A program made the position numbers and the translations under genes. Positions 1 to 47,800 of a stretch of 64,000 bases of DNA are shown here, one piece after another; positions within the stretch are counted from its first letter, which is position 1, and the number at the start of each line of letters is the position of its first letter. The DNA is from Perca fluviatilis. Its lineage: Eukaryota; Chordata; Actinopteri; Perciformes; Percidae. The notes below the pieces were generated by a model. The model worked only from the letters and a program-made list of their open reading frames with translations, was not told the DNA's origin and made no database searches. The DNA is taken from positions 17,733,005 to 17,797,004 of the forward strand of contig NC_053115.1 of the NCBI RefSeq assembly GCF_010015445.1. Reading direction: 5' to 3'.

Positions 1-131
1 GTGCTGTGGAAATAGGTCTGGCAATGCGAGACTCAACTGAAAGTAAACCATGCGTGTGGGAGACCACCACTGCACTGAGACAAAAATAACCTCCTTTGCT
101 CGGGTCCAACACTCTTTTTCACATGTAAGCA

Positions 132-169
132 AAACCATCTGGTAAGAGAACACTCTTACCAGATGGTTT
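132..169. repeat. Perfect 17-bp inverted repeat with 4-nt loop
   Basis: The arms at 132-148 (AAACCATCTGGTAAGAG) and 153-169 are exact reverse complements around the loop AACA. It sits upstream of the candidate exon at 278-318, presumably in an intron. No function is assigned. Confidence 0.85.
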
Positions 170-277
170 ATTATGTTTTGTTTTTTAGAAACATATTAAT
201 TGATAGAGACTTTTGAATAAAACACCACCCTTTGTGGGGAACAGTCATCTTACTTTGTGTGTCTTTCTTACTAGCAG

Positions 278-494
278 GTTCTGAGGAAGTAAAAAGGCAA
301 GACCCTGAAAACAAGAACGTAAGTCTGACATGAGAGGCAATTATAAATACATGTTCCATATATATTGATAGATGTTACAGTTGGTTCCTCCCCCCCCCCA
401 GTTTGACACATACCATATGTACTACACCATCGATGAAGAGTCAGCTGCATCAGCCCTGAAGGATATGGTGTACAGCACCGTGCAGGCACACTGA
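278..494 (+). CDS. Last two exons of an unidentified plus-strand gene (partial)
   Basis: I do not recognise this gene. Two candidate exons can be joined in one frame. Exon A is 278-318 (acceptor CAG at 275-277, donor GTAAGT at 319). Exon B is 402-494, preceded by a C-rich tract and an AG, and ends in TGA at 492-494. Exon A ends in phase 0 and exon B opens in phase 0. The joined tail is about 43 residues, hydrophilic, with acidic stretches and four tyrosines, two of them in YxxI/V settings (YYTI, VYSTV), as in cytoplasmic tails of immune-type receptors; that likeness is only an impression. Upstream exons lie left of the window. The gene runs tail-to-tail into cacna2d3. Possible AATAAA signals are at 1076-1081 and 1346-1351. 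The exon pair could also be chance, since only splice signals and an open frame support it. Confidence 0.4.
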
Positions 495-999
495 AGCAGT
501 GTTATACTGTATAGAGAAAGAGAAGCAGACAGCCTAAAAGACTAGAGAAATGTAAAAATTTAAACCTTGTGTTTAAAGTTGAGTGGTATATTCCAGACTA
601 ATGTTAAACGATTGTAATGTCTTTTTATCAGATCAACCAAACTGCTGTTTAAGACTGAACCAAACTTTTACAAAAAGTTTCCAAGTTTTCCCAGTTGGAT
701 GCACTTTTAAAGTTGAGGTTCATGATGTACAAAGCACAGCTTGGTTTCCAAACTGCATTTAAATTTAGCTTTATTTTAGATCAAGATTAAACATGCATTT
801 AGTTTTACTCATACACAGTATAATTAAGACGAAAGGTCACTCGTGTTTGTAATTGTTTTGTTTGCTAATGCGTTTTCTGTTTAATGTTGGTCATATTTTT
901 TAACTTACTGATACTGTACACACTGTATGCACATGGCCTCCCAATAATACCATACCTTGTAATACTTTGTATTGTTCATTTACATATCACACACACACA

Positions 1000-1061
<62 letters not shown>

Positions 1062-1918
1062 TAACACAAGGGGTAAATAAAGAAAGGAAAATATTTCTTT
1101 CTGTTTATTCATCAGCTTTCTTAAACATGGGGTCAAGAGTATGTGGTCACCTTGACAAATTATGGCTGGTTATATCAGTGTAACATTCTGTGATCTTCTT
1201 CATGCATCTTTAGCTCTTCTGAAATGTCTTCTGCTCTAAAACAAGGAAAAACTGGCAGATTAAAGCAAGTTCTAATTTTTCCGTTGTCTCGCAGCTATTT
1301 TACATGATCCGTATTATTACAGACACTAAAAACAATTAGTTACAAAATAAAATATTTGAAGAAAGAAAACTATGACGGCACTGTTAACTCTTTTTTAGCA
1401 ATTTACTGCCAAAATATAGACCGCTCTGCATTCTTTTCACATATGACAAAAGTGCATTTTACATTCTGCAGACTTTTACATTAACCTTCATTTTTTTTCA
1501 CTCACAACAAAAAAACATGACTTCTTACAGTACTATCATCCTTAGCACAAAATAGCAGCAAAATACTTAGTTTTTACTGTTGACATACTGTATTTCTTTC
1601 TCTTATTTCAGCACTCATTCAGAACACTGTGTAAAACTGTCAGTGGTGTAATCTGCAGTGTTCAGAGCAAAGTCACCGAGCATTCCTATAATTCTCATTT
1701 TCTTTTGCTGCACCACATCGCTTATTTTATTTTTTAAATTTTATTTTATTTTCTGCATTAATGGATGAGTCTCAGTGCTAGATTTGTTTTCTTAGTAGAG
1801 CGCTGCCTGTTGCAGAGGTATGAGCAAATTCATTTCTGATTGGCCATGTTCTCGATGTGTTTATAAGCATCTTCTTGTTGTATTAGTCCTTACTGATGGG
1901 CAGTTCTGCTGCTAATGG
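495..1918. other. Convergent 3' flank between the unidentified gene and cacna2d3
   Basis: No coding region was seen. A (CA)n microsatellite lies at 989-1057. Plus-strand AATAAA at 1076-1081 and 1346-1351 could end the left gene. On the minus strand a possible AATAAA for cacna2d3 lies at 1726-1731, about 190 nt after its stop, and another at 1103-1108. The true 3' ends cannot be told from the sequence. Confidence 0.4.
989..1057. repeat. (AC)n microsatellite
   Basis: About 34 dinucleotide units with one interruption. It generates a spurious Thr-His open frame. Confidence 0.95.
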
Positions 1919-38741
<36,823 letters not shown>

Positions 38742-38865
38742 CTTCGGCTCTTCTTATAAAATACCTGTACAGTAAGAATCCCGTCCCAGCACCGTACTGG
38801 ACCCCGGTGCAGCGTCTCCAGTCCAGCCTCGCTTCTGCCAGCACGTACCCTACTGTATTTGATTG

Positions 38866-38869
<4 letters not shown>

Positions 38870-38926
<57 letters not shown>
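38870..38926. repeat. (AG)n tract upstream of the cacna2d3 start codon
   Basis: About 28 AG units, read as (CU)n on the cacna2d3 strand, 129-185 bp upstream of the ATG. It lies in the presumed 5' UTR or core promoter. Confidence 0.95.
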
Positions 38927-38927
<1 letters not shown>

Positions 38928-39597
38928 ACCCCCTCCCCTCAGTTGGCTTTCTGCTGCAAGAATCACGGACCTTTTATTCTTGGAAACGTGTCGCCTGCAT
39001 GTTTGCAATTGCAACTAATAAGCCTGAAAAGCTTGTGGATGTGAAATCGGCACAGTCTGATTCACGAAGAGGGTTCCTCTATTCAGTTTCCAGCCGAGAA
39101 GAGCAGCATGGACAGGTGCGACCGGCTACACAACTACCGAAAACATGTATATTCCTCTACAAAATGCTGAAAAATCAAATTGCCTGCTGTACTTTAGTTG
39201 TCCTCTGCGACGCACATCCCTGATGTCGACTGTTCAGAAGTTGTTGCATTTAACGCTGACGCTGCATTATGGGCTACTGTACACGCTTGATGTAGCCGAG
39301 TGTAGCCTATACTGTCTCCGATCTCCACGCTGCACACACAAAAAGCTGTTTTTACTATAACTGCGATGTGATTATGTAGTGCATGACATAATGAATTACC
39401 TAGAACATACAGGTTAAAAAGAAGCACAGAATGAGGGGAGATTCCTGACAAAATGGCTCTGTGGGCGATAATGAGACTGCAGATGTTTGATGAAGGTTTC
39501 CGCACTGCCAGCAGCACAGTAGAAGAAAAAAAGATGTGCACACTGAGTCCAGATGAATACTACATAACAACTAAAATGAAAGAGCACCATTAAAAGT

Positions 39598-39695
39598 CCT
39601 GCACCCAAAAAAAACACTTAAGTAAAAGTACAGAAGAATTAGCAACAAAATGTATGTATGTATGTATTATATATATGCATATATATATATATATA

Positions 39696-39736
<41 letters not shown>

Positions 39737-39890
39737 TGTATATATATCATATTTTATTAACTGATGTGTTTTTAGCTAGACTCTTAATTTGAAAAGTAGC
39801 CATTCCTAACTATAGCTCTTAAATAAATGCAGTGAAGTGAAAAGTACAATACTTTCTACTGAAATGTATTGAAGTAAAGGTATAAAGTGG
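39598..39890. mobile_element. CAGTGGTGGAAGAAGTA-family fragment, copy C
   Basis: AAGTAAAAGTAC-type motifs bracket an (AT)n/(TATG)n tract at 39650-39736. It appears to be a degraded copy of the family at 14435-15227, lying upstream of cacna2d3. Confidence 0.4.
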
Positions 39891-42800
39891 TTGTGTATTT
39901 TGTCTATGATTGGCTGAAGTTTTTTAATTCATTACTTTGGACAATGACGTAACTCACCAGCAATTCTTCCACGTGGACGTGTATGGAGGGTAAGCGCCTC
40001 TGCCACGCACGTGACTGGTGAAGACATAAAGTTTTGGTCAGTGCTTACTGTATAAAATAAGACCGAAAGATGTTCTCATCGTCTTCTGTAAACGCTGATT
40101 AGGAAGCGATAATGATGTCAAGGCAGCAGGCGGGTTGATGCACCACCACCACAGGAACCACGTTTCGACTTGAAGCTTTTATTAGTTTAGTAATTGCATC
40201 GTACATCAAAGTTGTGAGGAGCCTGTACTGTCTGGGACGTGCCGATAAGGTGCCTGCATGTTGGATGACGGACAGTATCATCCACTCTCTCCTCCCTCGC
40301 CTCCCTGAATGCTTTAATTAACTATTGACGGCAAATAAAAGCAGTTCTCTGTCATGATACTGAAGAAAGTCCTCGAGTTTTATTCGTCCGGTTAAAAACA
40401 TGACTGGGACTCAAGTCCTGCTGAAGTGTCCTTGGGCAAGGAATGCGTCATCTGCTTCTGGGTCGCTGCACCAGCCTAACTAAAAAGTCCATACTCAGGG
40501 TATGCATCACACTTGTGTAAGTTGCATACTGGATCACGACTGGCTTCCAAGCTAGTTGTGATGTCACAAATCCTGCTGGTACTACACGTCCTAAACTCAG
40601 ATTTAAGGTGAACACAGAGAACCTTTCTGTGAAAACAGCCTTCGATTGTCAAACTCTGCACATACATCACTCTGCACAGTGAAGCTGAAACATCACCGTG
40701 AAGTACCAACAAGCAAAATTCATTGGTGAGAGAGGGGGAGTTGCTACATACATTTCAATGAGGAATGTACACAGATATTTATGTTATGGGTTTCACTGTC
40801 CACATTATGAACTGAAATAGAGTTGAGAGATTTGGTTAAATGCTTCTCAGGCCTTTAGGTGCTCTGGACTTGGTTTGCAGTGCAGCATCTGAGTGTGTAT
40901 ATTCTTTATTTAAAGAAAAACAATCCCAATTTAGGGTTAACTTACAAGCTTTTCCTGGGGCTTTCAACCATACCGCACAGACTTCATCAGGGAGTGATCA
41001 TGCTCAGTTGTCATGGTGATGATGGGGCTGATTTGGGGTTAAGAGTTCAGCAAGCTGAGTAGCTTTAATCATTTAATCCATAGCACTTTGATGCGTTCTT
41101 GTCCAGGTTGGCTTAGCGTAAATTCATATTTAACCTCGGAAATATTACTTTGACAAAACAATTTGAACTTACTGGCTTTATGGAGAGCTTTGTACCAGAA
41201 AAAGCTCAGAAAACTCAGAAAAAAAGATTTAAACTGCTGAAACCTAATTCATGGACCTTGGGATGGATTAGTCAAACTGTCTCCAATTTCATGGTTAACA
41301 TGGTTTTTTAAAAACTGTTTCACTTACAGTATGTGACAACAAAGAAAATATACAAGTGAATGGACCTCTGCTTTATGTGTCATTTCAAATGAATCAAAAT
41401 TAAAGATATTGTTCTAGACATAAAGCTTTATAATCGCAACCAGACTGCTGTTGAACTCTTAACCCAAACAGTAGTCTCTGTCTTGACTTAATTGGAAATA
41501 AACCTCTTAGGGGTTAAACATCAGACACCTGTTGTCTAGGAGCTTAACCTCACCTCCTGCTCTCAGCGGTGAAGGATAATTCATGTCAGACCACCTACAA
41601 CTGTCAACTCATTCTCATCCAGTGGATTGTGACTGGAGAAAGATTACATCTCACCTCAGTGTACCATATGTTGTTAATTGGTCTTACTCATGTACAGACT
41701 GTCAGACCCATTGTCATTTCAAGTGATAAAGCCTTGATATGTGTAACTCAGCATCAATCTGACTAGGTGTTTAATAACATCTTTAGAGGAGACTTATTTT
41801 TAGCACATCCCAGTGATCCTGAGTCCAGACTCGCCATTGTGTAAGTCAAAAAGAGCTTAACCAGTTACTTCACCATTGTGAGAATACCAGTGGGGTTTAA
41901 TTGGATCTCGTTGTCATTTGTAGGACATAAATAGAAAAGGGAAGACCGTCCAATCGCATGTGGAGTTAAATCTTATTTAATGTTTTCATTCATACGCAGT
42001 GCAGATGTGTATAACACTGCAGGAGATGGACAACATGACCAAAACACCTCACAATAATTAGGCTGTCAATACCAATTTGGTGAAGTTCATATAATATTCA
42101 TTCTTATTCAGAGATGCATCAGAGGTATTGATTTTACACGCAACACATTAGATTACATTGTTGTTTAGTAGATGACTTAATGAATGCTGCAATGTTGGTA
42201 TATATTCAGGTGTACAGGCTGTATGCTGGGTTTGATATATGTTTCCATCATTTAAATCCCTGGGCTACCATACCAAACCAAACCAAACCATTATTGACTA
42301 AAACATGGTATGTAGTTATGTGGTACATCAGGATGACATTTTTAAGATCAGATACAAGTTTGTAAAGATGCCTTTAGGCTGTATGACGAAGTAAGTCTTT
42401 CCAACACACTGATTTATCCACACAAACAAAAAGAATCAAGGCGTCTGACAAAATCTGACAAACTAATTTGTAGCTTTTTCCACATAGGTCTATTGTGAAA
42501 ATACACTTGATTGCATATCATTCTTTATTTCTATGATGTTTTAAAAATTCTCTTTCCCTCCGTCTAGCTACTCTCATCCTAAAGCTAAGAATCAATCTAA
42601 GAATGAAAACATAAAATAAGATTTAAATCTATTGTATTGTTATACCGTACACTAACAGTATTTTTTATATTCAAAAAGCTGATTCTGATTCTGAATCAAA
42701 AAAAGATTTAAATGCTTCAGTAATAGTGAAGAAAATACGAGTCCACCAAAATAGATTCAAGTATATCAATTATTGAATATTGATCAGTTTGACACTACCC

Positions 42801-43232
42801 TGTGCCAAACTAAGCTTGTCCTAGCAGCATATATTATGTTTTATACTTGTCATTGATTTGTGCAGTTAATATTTCCACTGTGCAATGACAGCAGGTTTAA
42901 ATTTCAATTTGTCAGCCTTTCCCCATGTTTTTATTTATTATTCTTTTTATTTTACACGTTTTACATGTTCTCATCTCTTCGTGTCTTGGTGACACTCTCT
43001 TTATGTGGGAGTCAGTCACCTTGTCCACAATGCAGCAGCAAGACTCCTCACTGCTACCAAGAATGGAGACCACATAACTACATGATCCCTTTTATTTTGT
43101 TGGCAACAAGTAGCCTAATATAATAGTGCAAATGTACTTTGGTCAACATCTATTGTCCTTCTTACATGTGCTCTATAAATAACTTGACCTGACTTGATGC
43201 TGATTAAACTTTCTCTGATCTCTGATTTGTGT

Positions 43233-43236
<4 letters not shown>

Positions 43237-43315
<79 letters not shown>
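43237..43315. repeat. Compound (GA)n(GT)n(GA)n microsatellite
   Basis: GA, then GT, then GA runs, in the intergenic region between cacna2d3 and the opsin. Confidence 0.95.
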
Positions 43316-44778
43316 TGTAGAAAGTGAGAAAAAGAATCAAAAAGAGATAATCAGCCCTCATCAATATTTACACTATACCTGAGCATTTCTTTTTTGTTGT
43401 TGTTGGCCTTGCAAGGATGATGATCCTGATGTTGATCCTGGTGAAGAGCAATGCAGAGTCATCCTGTTATCCTGAGGTCAACGCTGTATATGACAACAAA
43501 TAAATAGTTTTAAATTTAAAAATAGTTTTATGTCATATTTAATATCTCCAGATCAATACAGTGTAACTTAGAGATTACTTTTTTTGATTATAAGAAGAGA
43601 AATGCGCTGTTTTCAACGACATCTTCCATGCAATCGTAGGCCTTTTTAGAAATCTTCAACCAGCCTGGAACTACAGTATCTTTGTAAAATAAATCCATAA
43701 TGATGAATCCATAAATCACGTTACGTTATCTCCAATATTTCCGCATTGTGTCAAGTTAGCATCATTTCTTATGAAAGCTAACATCTGGGCAATTCCAAAG
43801 AGGGCTTCCGTGTGATCATAGCTCTTCTAGAAGCTTAGTAATCTAGCCTAACTTCAGTGTCTTTTCGGCGACTTTGCACAATAATTCCAAAACAAGAAAT
43901 CCACAACTAAACGATTTTTAAGTAATCTTTTCATATGAAAAGATTGATTTACTGTTAACAACGGCCATCTTCACTTCCTGAATTCAGTGGGCTGAAAGTG
44001 TTGACCAATCAGAGGCTATCTTTCTGACTATTTTCTTCTTCTTTGGCGTTTTATGGCAGCAGCAACCGCAATTGTGTAGATGCTGCCACTTTCCTGTCCG
44101 TGTTACTTTGCTGCTACATATTCCAAACATAAAACAAATGAACCAAAATATTAATATAACAGCGTGAATGTAATTAATAATGTGTAAATTATCATTTGTG
44201 CATTTGGATAGTATTGTAGGAGGTGTATTGGATATGACACAACCAGCTTTTTTAATAAGAAAGTGTAGACTTTTCTAGTAAAGAAATTGAAATAGTTTTA
44301 TATTTGTGTTAGTTAGTGTTTATTTTTGTTCCCTCTGATTGCCAAGACTTGGGAGAACAATTTTCAAAAGCCAAAAGTCTTGTTTATTATTGTTCTCTGT
44401 GTGATTTCGATACAATTCTGTCAGATTCAATTTCCATTCAGTTTTTTTTTTTTTTTCGTCATAGTCATGAAACAATTTACACATTAACATGACATCGCTG
44501 CAGCATACATATCCTGATTACCCAGGTTGTTCTGAAAACAAATATGTTTATTGATTGTGCATAACAGAGCATTAAGTGCCTTTACAATCCAGCAAAAGGT
44601 GGGCGATCGAGGATCATCATTTAGAGGAATTACTCTTTGTTAAGCCCAGATCTGGAGGACTTATGCTTAGACTGTGGGCATCTAATCTCAGCTGTCACAC
44701 TCAAGCAGTGAGATTTTGAACTTCTAGAAGCACCGGGACAAGAAGAAACTACCTGACCACTTATTTAGTGTTACATCC

Positions 44779-47462
44779 ATGCAACCATCTGTTTTTTTCC
44801 AAAATGCTTCCTATGTGGGCCCACATGGGGAACCCCCTCTGTCACGCATTGGATTCATCATTCTCTCCATCATTATGGCTATTTTCACCGGTCCAGCCAT
44901 CATACTCAACGCTACAGTGATCATTGTATCTCTCATGCACAAGCAGCTGAGGCAGCCGCTCAACTTCGCTCTGGTGAACATGGCTGTGGCTGACCTGGGC
45001 ACAGCCATGACCGGAGGGGTGCTGTCTGTGGTCAACAACGCCCAGGGGTACTTCTCCCTGGGAAGAACAGGGTGTGTGATGGAGGGCTTTGCAGTGTCCT
45101 TGTTTGGTGAGTGAACAGAGAAGCACAGTAAAGGTTTACCTGCTTATATTATTTCAGAATTATAGTGCCTCTCTTATGTTAAATCACATTTTAGTTCAAC
45201 AAACATTTAGTTCAACACACAAGGATGGCACATTTCATCCCTGTGTTTACACCTTTTTAACAATATTTATACTTAATTTTAGTAATCCCCCTGACTTTGC
45301 TTTGCCTCACTTGTCCGCAGGCATTACATCTCTGTGCACAGTTGCTCTGATCGCAGTGGAGAGGATGTTTGTTGTATGTAAGCCATTGGGGTATATGACC
45401 TTCCAAAAAAAGCATGCAGTTGGAGGTATTGCCTTATCTTGGCTGTGGTCCCTGACTTGGAACTTGCCTCCCCTGTTTGGCTGGGGCAGGTATGAGCTGG
45501 AGGGCGTTGGGACGTCCTGTGCACCAGACTGGCACAACCGAGACCCTCAAAATGTCTCCTACATCCTGGCTTACTTTGCAGTGTGCTTTGCAGTTCCCTT
45601 TGCCATTATCTTGGCATCCTATGGGAAGCTGATGTGGACATTACACCAGGTGAGCATTTATACATTTGGCTAGCTAAGTACTGTAAATATTTTTGTAGAT
45701 TTGAAGGTGCATTATTTCCATATTTCCACACTCTGTAGGTGATTTGAGGGGGGATGCCATCCTCCTTGTTAGCTAAATGTCCAAAATGCATGCCCCTTGT
45801 TAATCTGCCCCCCCCCCCAAACCCTTATATCTATCTTGTGAGGGGGCAGAACTCTAGGTTCTACTAACCAGTGTTATGTTGTCACAAGCAGAACCTCTTA
45901 AAAATACAGTTTTCATAAGCAAAATAAAAGGTGCATATTAGCAAAAAAGAAACAAAAGGCAAATAAATATCAGAATCTTGTACCTTATAAAATTTTGTGA
46001 CAAAATATAGAATATCTCTTTACAAGTATTCTTTCATTATATACTATAACTATACAATATTAATCAGGATATTCTAACATATTAAAATAACCTGCCTGCT
46101 AGTGCATTTCTCACAAATGTGTTTGTCACTTCAAAGTACATATCTCAAGTTGAATGATGCTATAAGCACAACACTTGTTTTAGTAGAACAAAATTCAGAT
46201 TGGACAGATAGTCTAGCTAGCTGTCTGGATATACCAAGCAGAGATCTGACGAGCAGTTAACCATAGTCCTCATAAATCCACCGGAGTTTAAAATGCCAAC
46301 ACAAAGGAAGCCCAAGGTAACGGACATCCGGCCGAAAAGAGGGACATCCAGCGGAATTACTGGCCGCACCGGAGCAATCCCGGAAGTGGAACCTCCTGGA
46401 TATAGACTAGGTGTATTGTGACATGCAGCAGTGGCACCCTGTCATTATCATGGACCCCTAACTATTTTAAACAATATTCTGTGTTACAGGTATCAAAGAT
46501 GGCCTGTCTGGAAGGCGGTGCAGTAGCTAAAGGAGAGCTGAAGGTGGCGTACATGGTGGTTCTGATGGTCCTGACATTCCTGATCAGTTGGTTGCCTTAT
46601 GCCAGTCTGGCCATGCTGGTGGTCTACAACCCTGATGTGGAGATTCACCCGCTGGTAGGCACAGTGCCTGTTTACTTGGCCAAGAGCAGCACTGTATACA
46701 ATCCTATCATCTACATCTACCTCAACAAAAAGGTAATGTAACACCACAAACAAATGCTCATTGAATTTAGCCAGACGTGATGGACAAAATTTAGGGAAAA
46801 AGCTTGCTGTAAATCGCCTCTCAAATGCTTTACATCAGCACCATCTGGTGGTATTGATGGATAGTATACCTTGTCTTCGGATATTGGGGGGATGAAGACA
46901 TAACTACATTTTATGTAACAGCTCTTTCTGTTTTCTATTCTATTCTATTCTATTATTATTATACTGTTTTTGTCAACAATTATAACTTCTCTTATAAAGA
47001 CTTATTTTTATATTATTAATAAACACTTATTTATGCTCACAACTACATTATAGTGCATTATGAACTATTTATTAAATGTTTATATACTGCCTATAAATGC
47101 TTAATAAAGGGAGTTAAAGAAAAGTGTTACTGTTTTTGAAGTTATTGTTTATTTGTCAATATATTTAACACTATTGTTGAATATTAGTTAAATGTTATTA
47201 CACAGCATATATCATGTATATGATTTGGATTGATGTTTGTACTGTATGCACAAAACTGCATCTTGTATTAGCTGCTGAATGTACATAAAAAAGAGACAGT
47301 ATGCATCTTCTTGGCTTAACTTTTTATGGCTCATTTTGTTTTCTATAGTTTCGTAAATACACAGTGCCCTTCCTACTGTGTGGGAGAGAGCCCTCGATGG
47401 ACGATGATAATTCAGGGGCAACGACTGTCGAGATTTCAACCAGCAAAGTGTCTCCCGCCTGA
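44779..47462 (+). CDS. Parapinopsin-type non-visual opsin, complete, four exons
   Basis: A retinal-binding Gt/Gi-type GPCR of the pineal (non-visual) opsin group. Exons are 44779-45106, 45321-45649, 46490-46732 and 47349-47462 (1,014 nt, 337 aa); all junctions are GT-AG and phases agree. Seven membrane segments are evident. Key residues are Lys284 (bovine Lys296, Schiff base) in YLAKSST, Glu102 (bovine 113), Glu170 (bovine 181), the disulfide pair Cys99/Cys176, an NPIIY motif at 290-294, and Asn9 in an N-glycosylation sequon. The E/DRY motif is ERM. A cysteine in FLLCGRE near the C-terminus may be palmitoylated. Having both Glu113 and Glu181, with SCAPDW and RDPQNVSYI, fits parapinopsin better than parietopsin (which has Gln113), but that split was made from memory of the families. 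Confidence 0.88.
45871..46168. repeat. Local duplication, copy 1 (opsin intron 2)
   Basis: This block from about GTCACAAGCAGAACCTCTTA to GAATGATGCTATAAG matches 49931-50302 in the same orientation, with small substitutions and indels. Shared stretches include AATATAGAATATCTCTTTAC and AACCTGCCTGCTAGTGCATT. No transposon ends or target duplications are obvious. Confidence 0.8.
46195..46412. mobile_element. 5'-truncated copy of the TAGTCTCGC repeat in opsin intron 2
   Basis: It shares AGATTGGACAGATAGTCTAG, AGAGATCTGA and GAGCAGTTAACCATAGTCC with the element at 22449-22799, and the same terminal GGATATAGACTA. It starts directly after duplication copy 1 and ends about 80 bp before opsin exon 3. 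Confidence 0.6.
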
Positions 47463-47794
47463 AAGTACACACACCTACAACTCTATCTATTAAAAATAAT
47501 GTTGGTTTAAATGTTTACAACACAATTTACACATCCTTTTTGTCACTAGCTACACACACATAGTGGATCCATGACTACTGGTGTTTGAATGTTTGTATTT
47601 GGGTGTTTTGCTGTGAATTGGGCATTTATTCTTGTTTTCTTTGTTAATTCAGTTTTTCTGCTTCGGTACCCAGAGCTCCTTGACTAGAGATGAGCTCAAA
47701 AAGACCAGGGATACATCTCCAGCGAATTTCATTTAATACTTTGCTTTATTGTTTATTCCCTTCTAATATGTTTATTGTACAAACTTAATTTGGC

Positions 47795-47800
47795 AATAAA
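47795..47800 (+). promoter_or_regulatory. Probable poly(A) signal of the opsin gene
   Basis: AATAAA about 335 nt after the opsin stop, in AT-rich sequence and followed by a T-rich stretch. It is the first canonical hexamer downstream. Confidence 0.5.

Larger units (their letters stand above)
38742..44778. other. Intergenic region between two divergent genes
   Basis: It holds the 5' flanks of cacna2d3 (leftwards) and the opsin (rightwards), the (AG)n tract, a degraded repeat at 39598-39890, an (AT)n tract and the compound microsatellite at 43237-43315. No exon with conserved protein features was recognised. A TAATCT at about 44685, shortly before the opsin ATG, resembles an OTX/CRX site, but this is a weak single match. 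Confidence 0.5.

Noticed and set aside
884..1183. Open frame rich in Thr-His repeats
   Set aside because: It is produced by the (AC)n microsatellite. Similar microsatellite frames at 16225-16617, 25314-25673, 33184-33516, 36225-36482, 27537-27842 and 38807-39223 were dropped too.
38742..44778. Hidden gene between cacna2d3 and the opsin
   Set aside because: Only short frames without domain or splice support were seen. No LRTM1-like or other leucine-rich repeat gene was found here or inside cacna2d3.
45089..45673. 194-residue open frame in the opsin
   Set aside because: It reads through opsin intron 1. The true exon 2 starts at 45321 after an AG, and only that part aligns with opsins.
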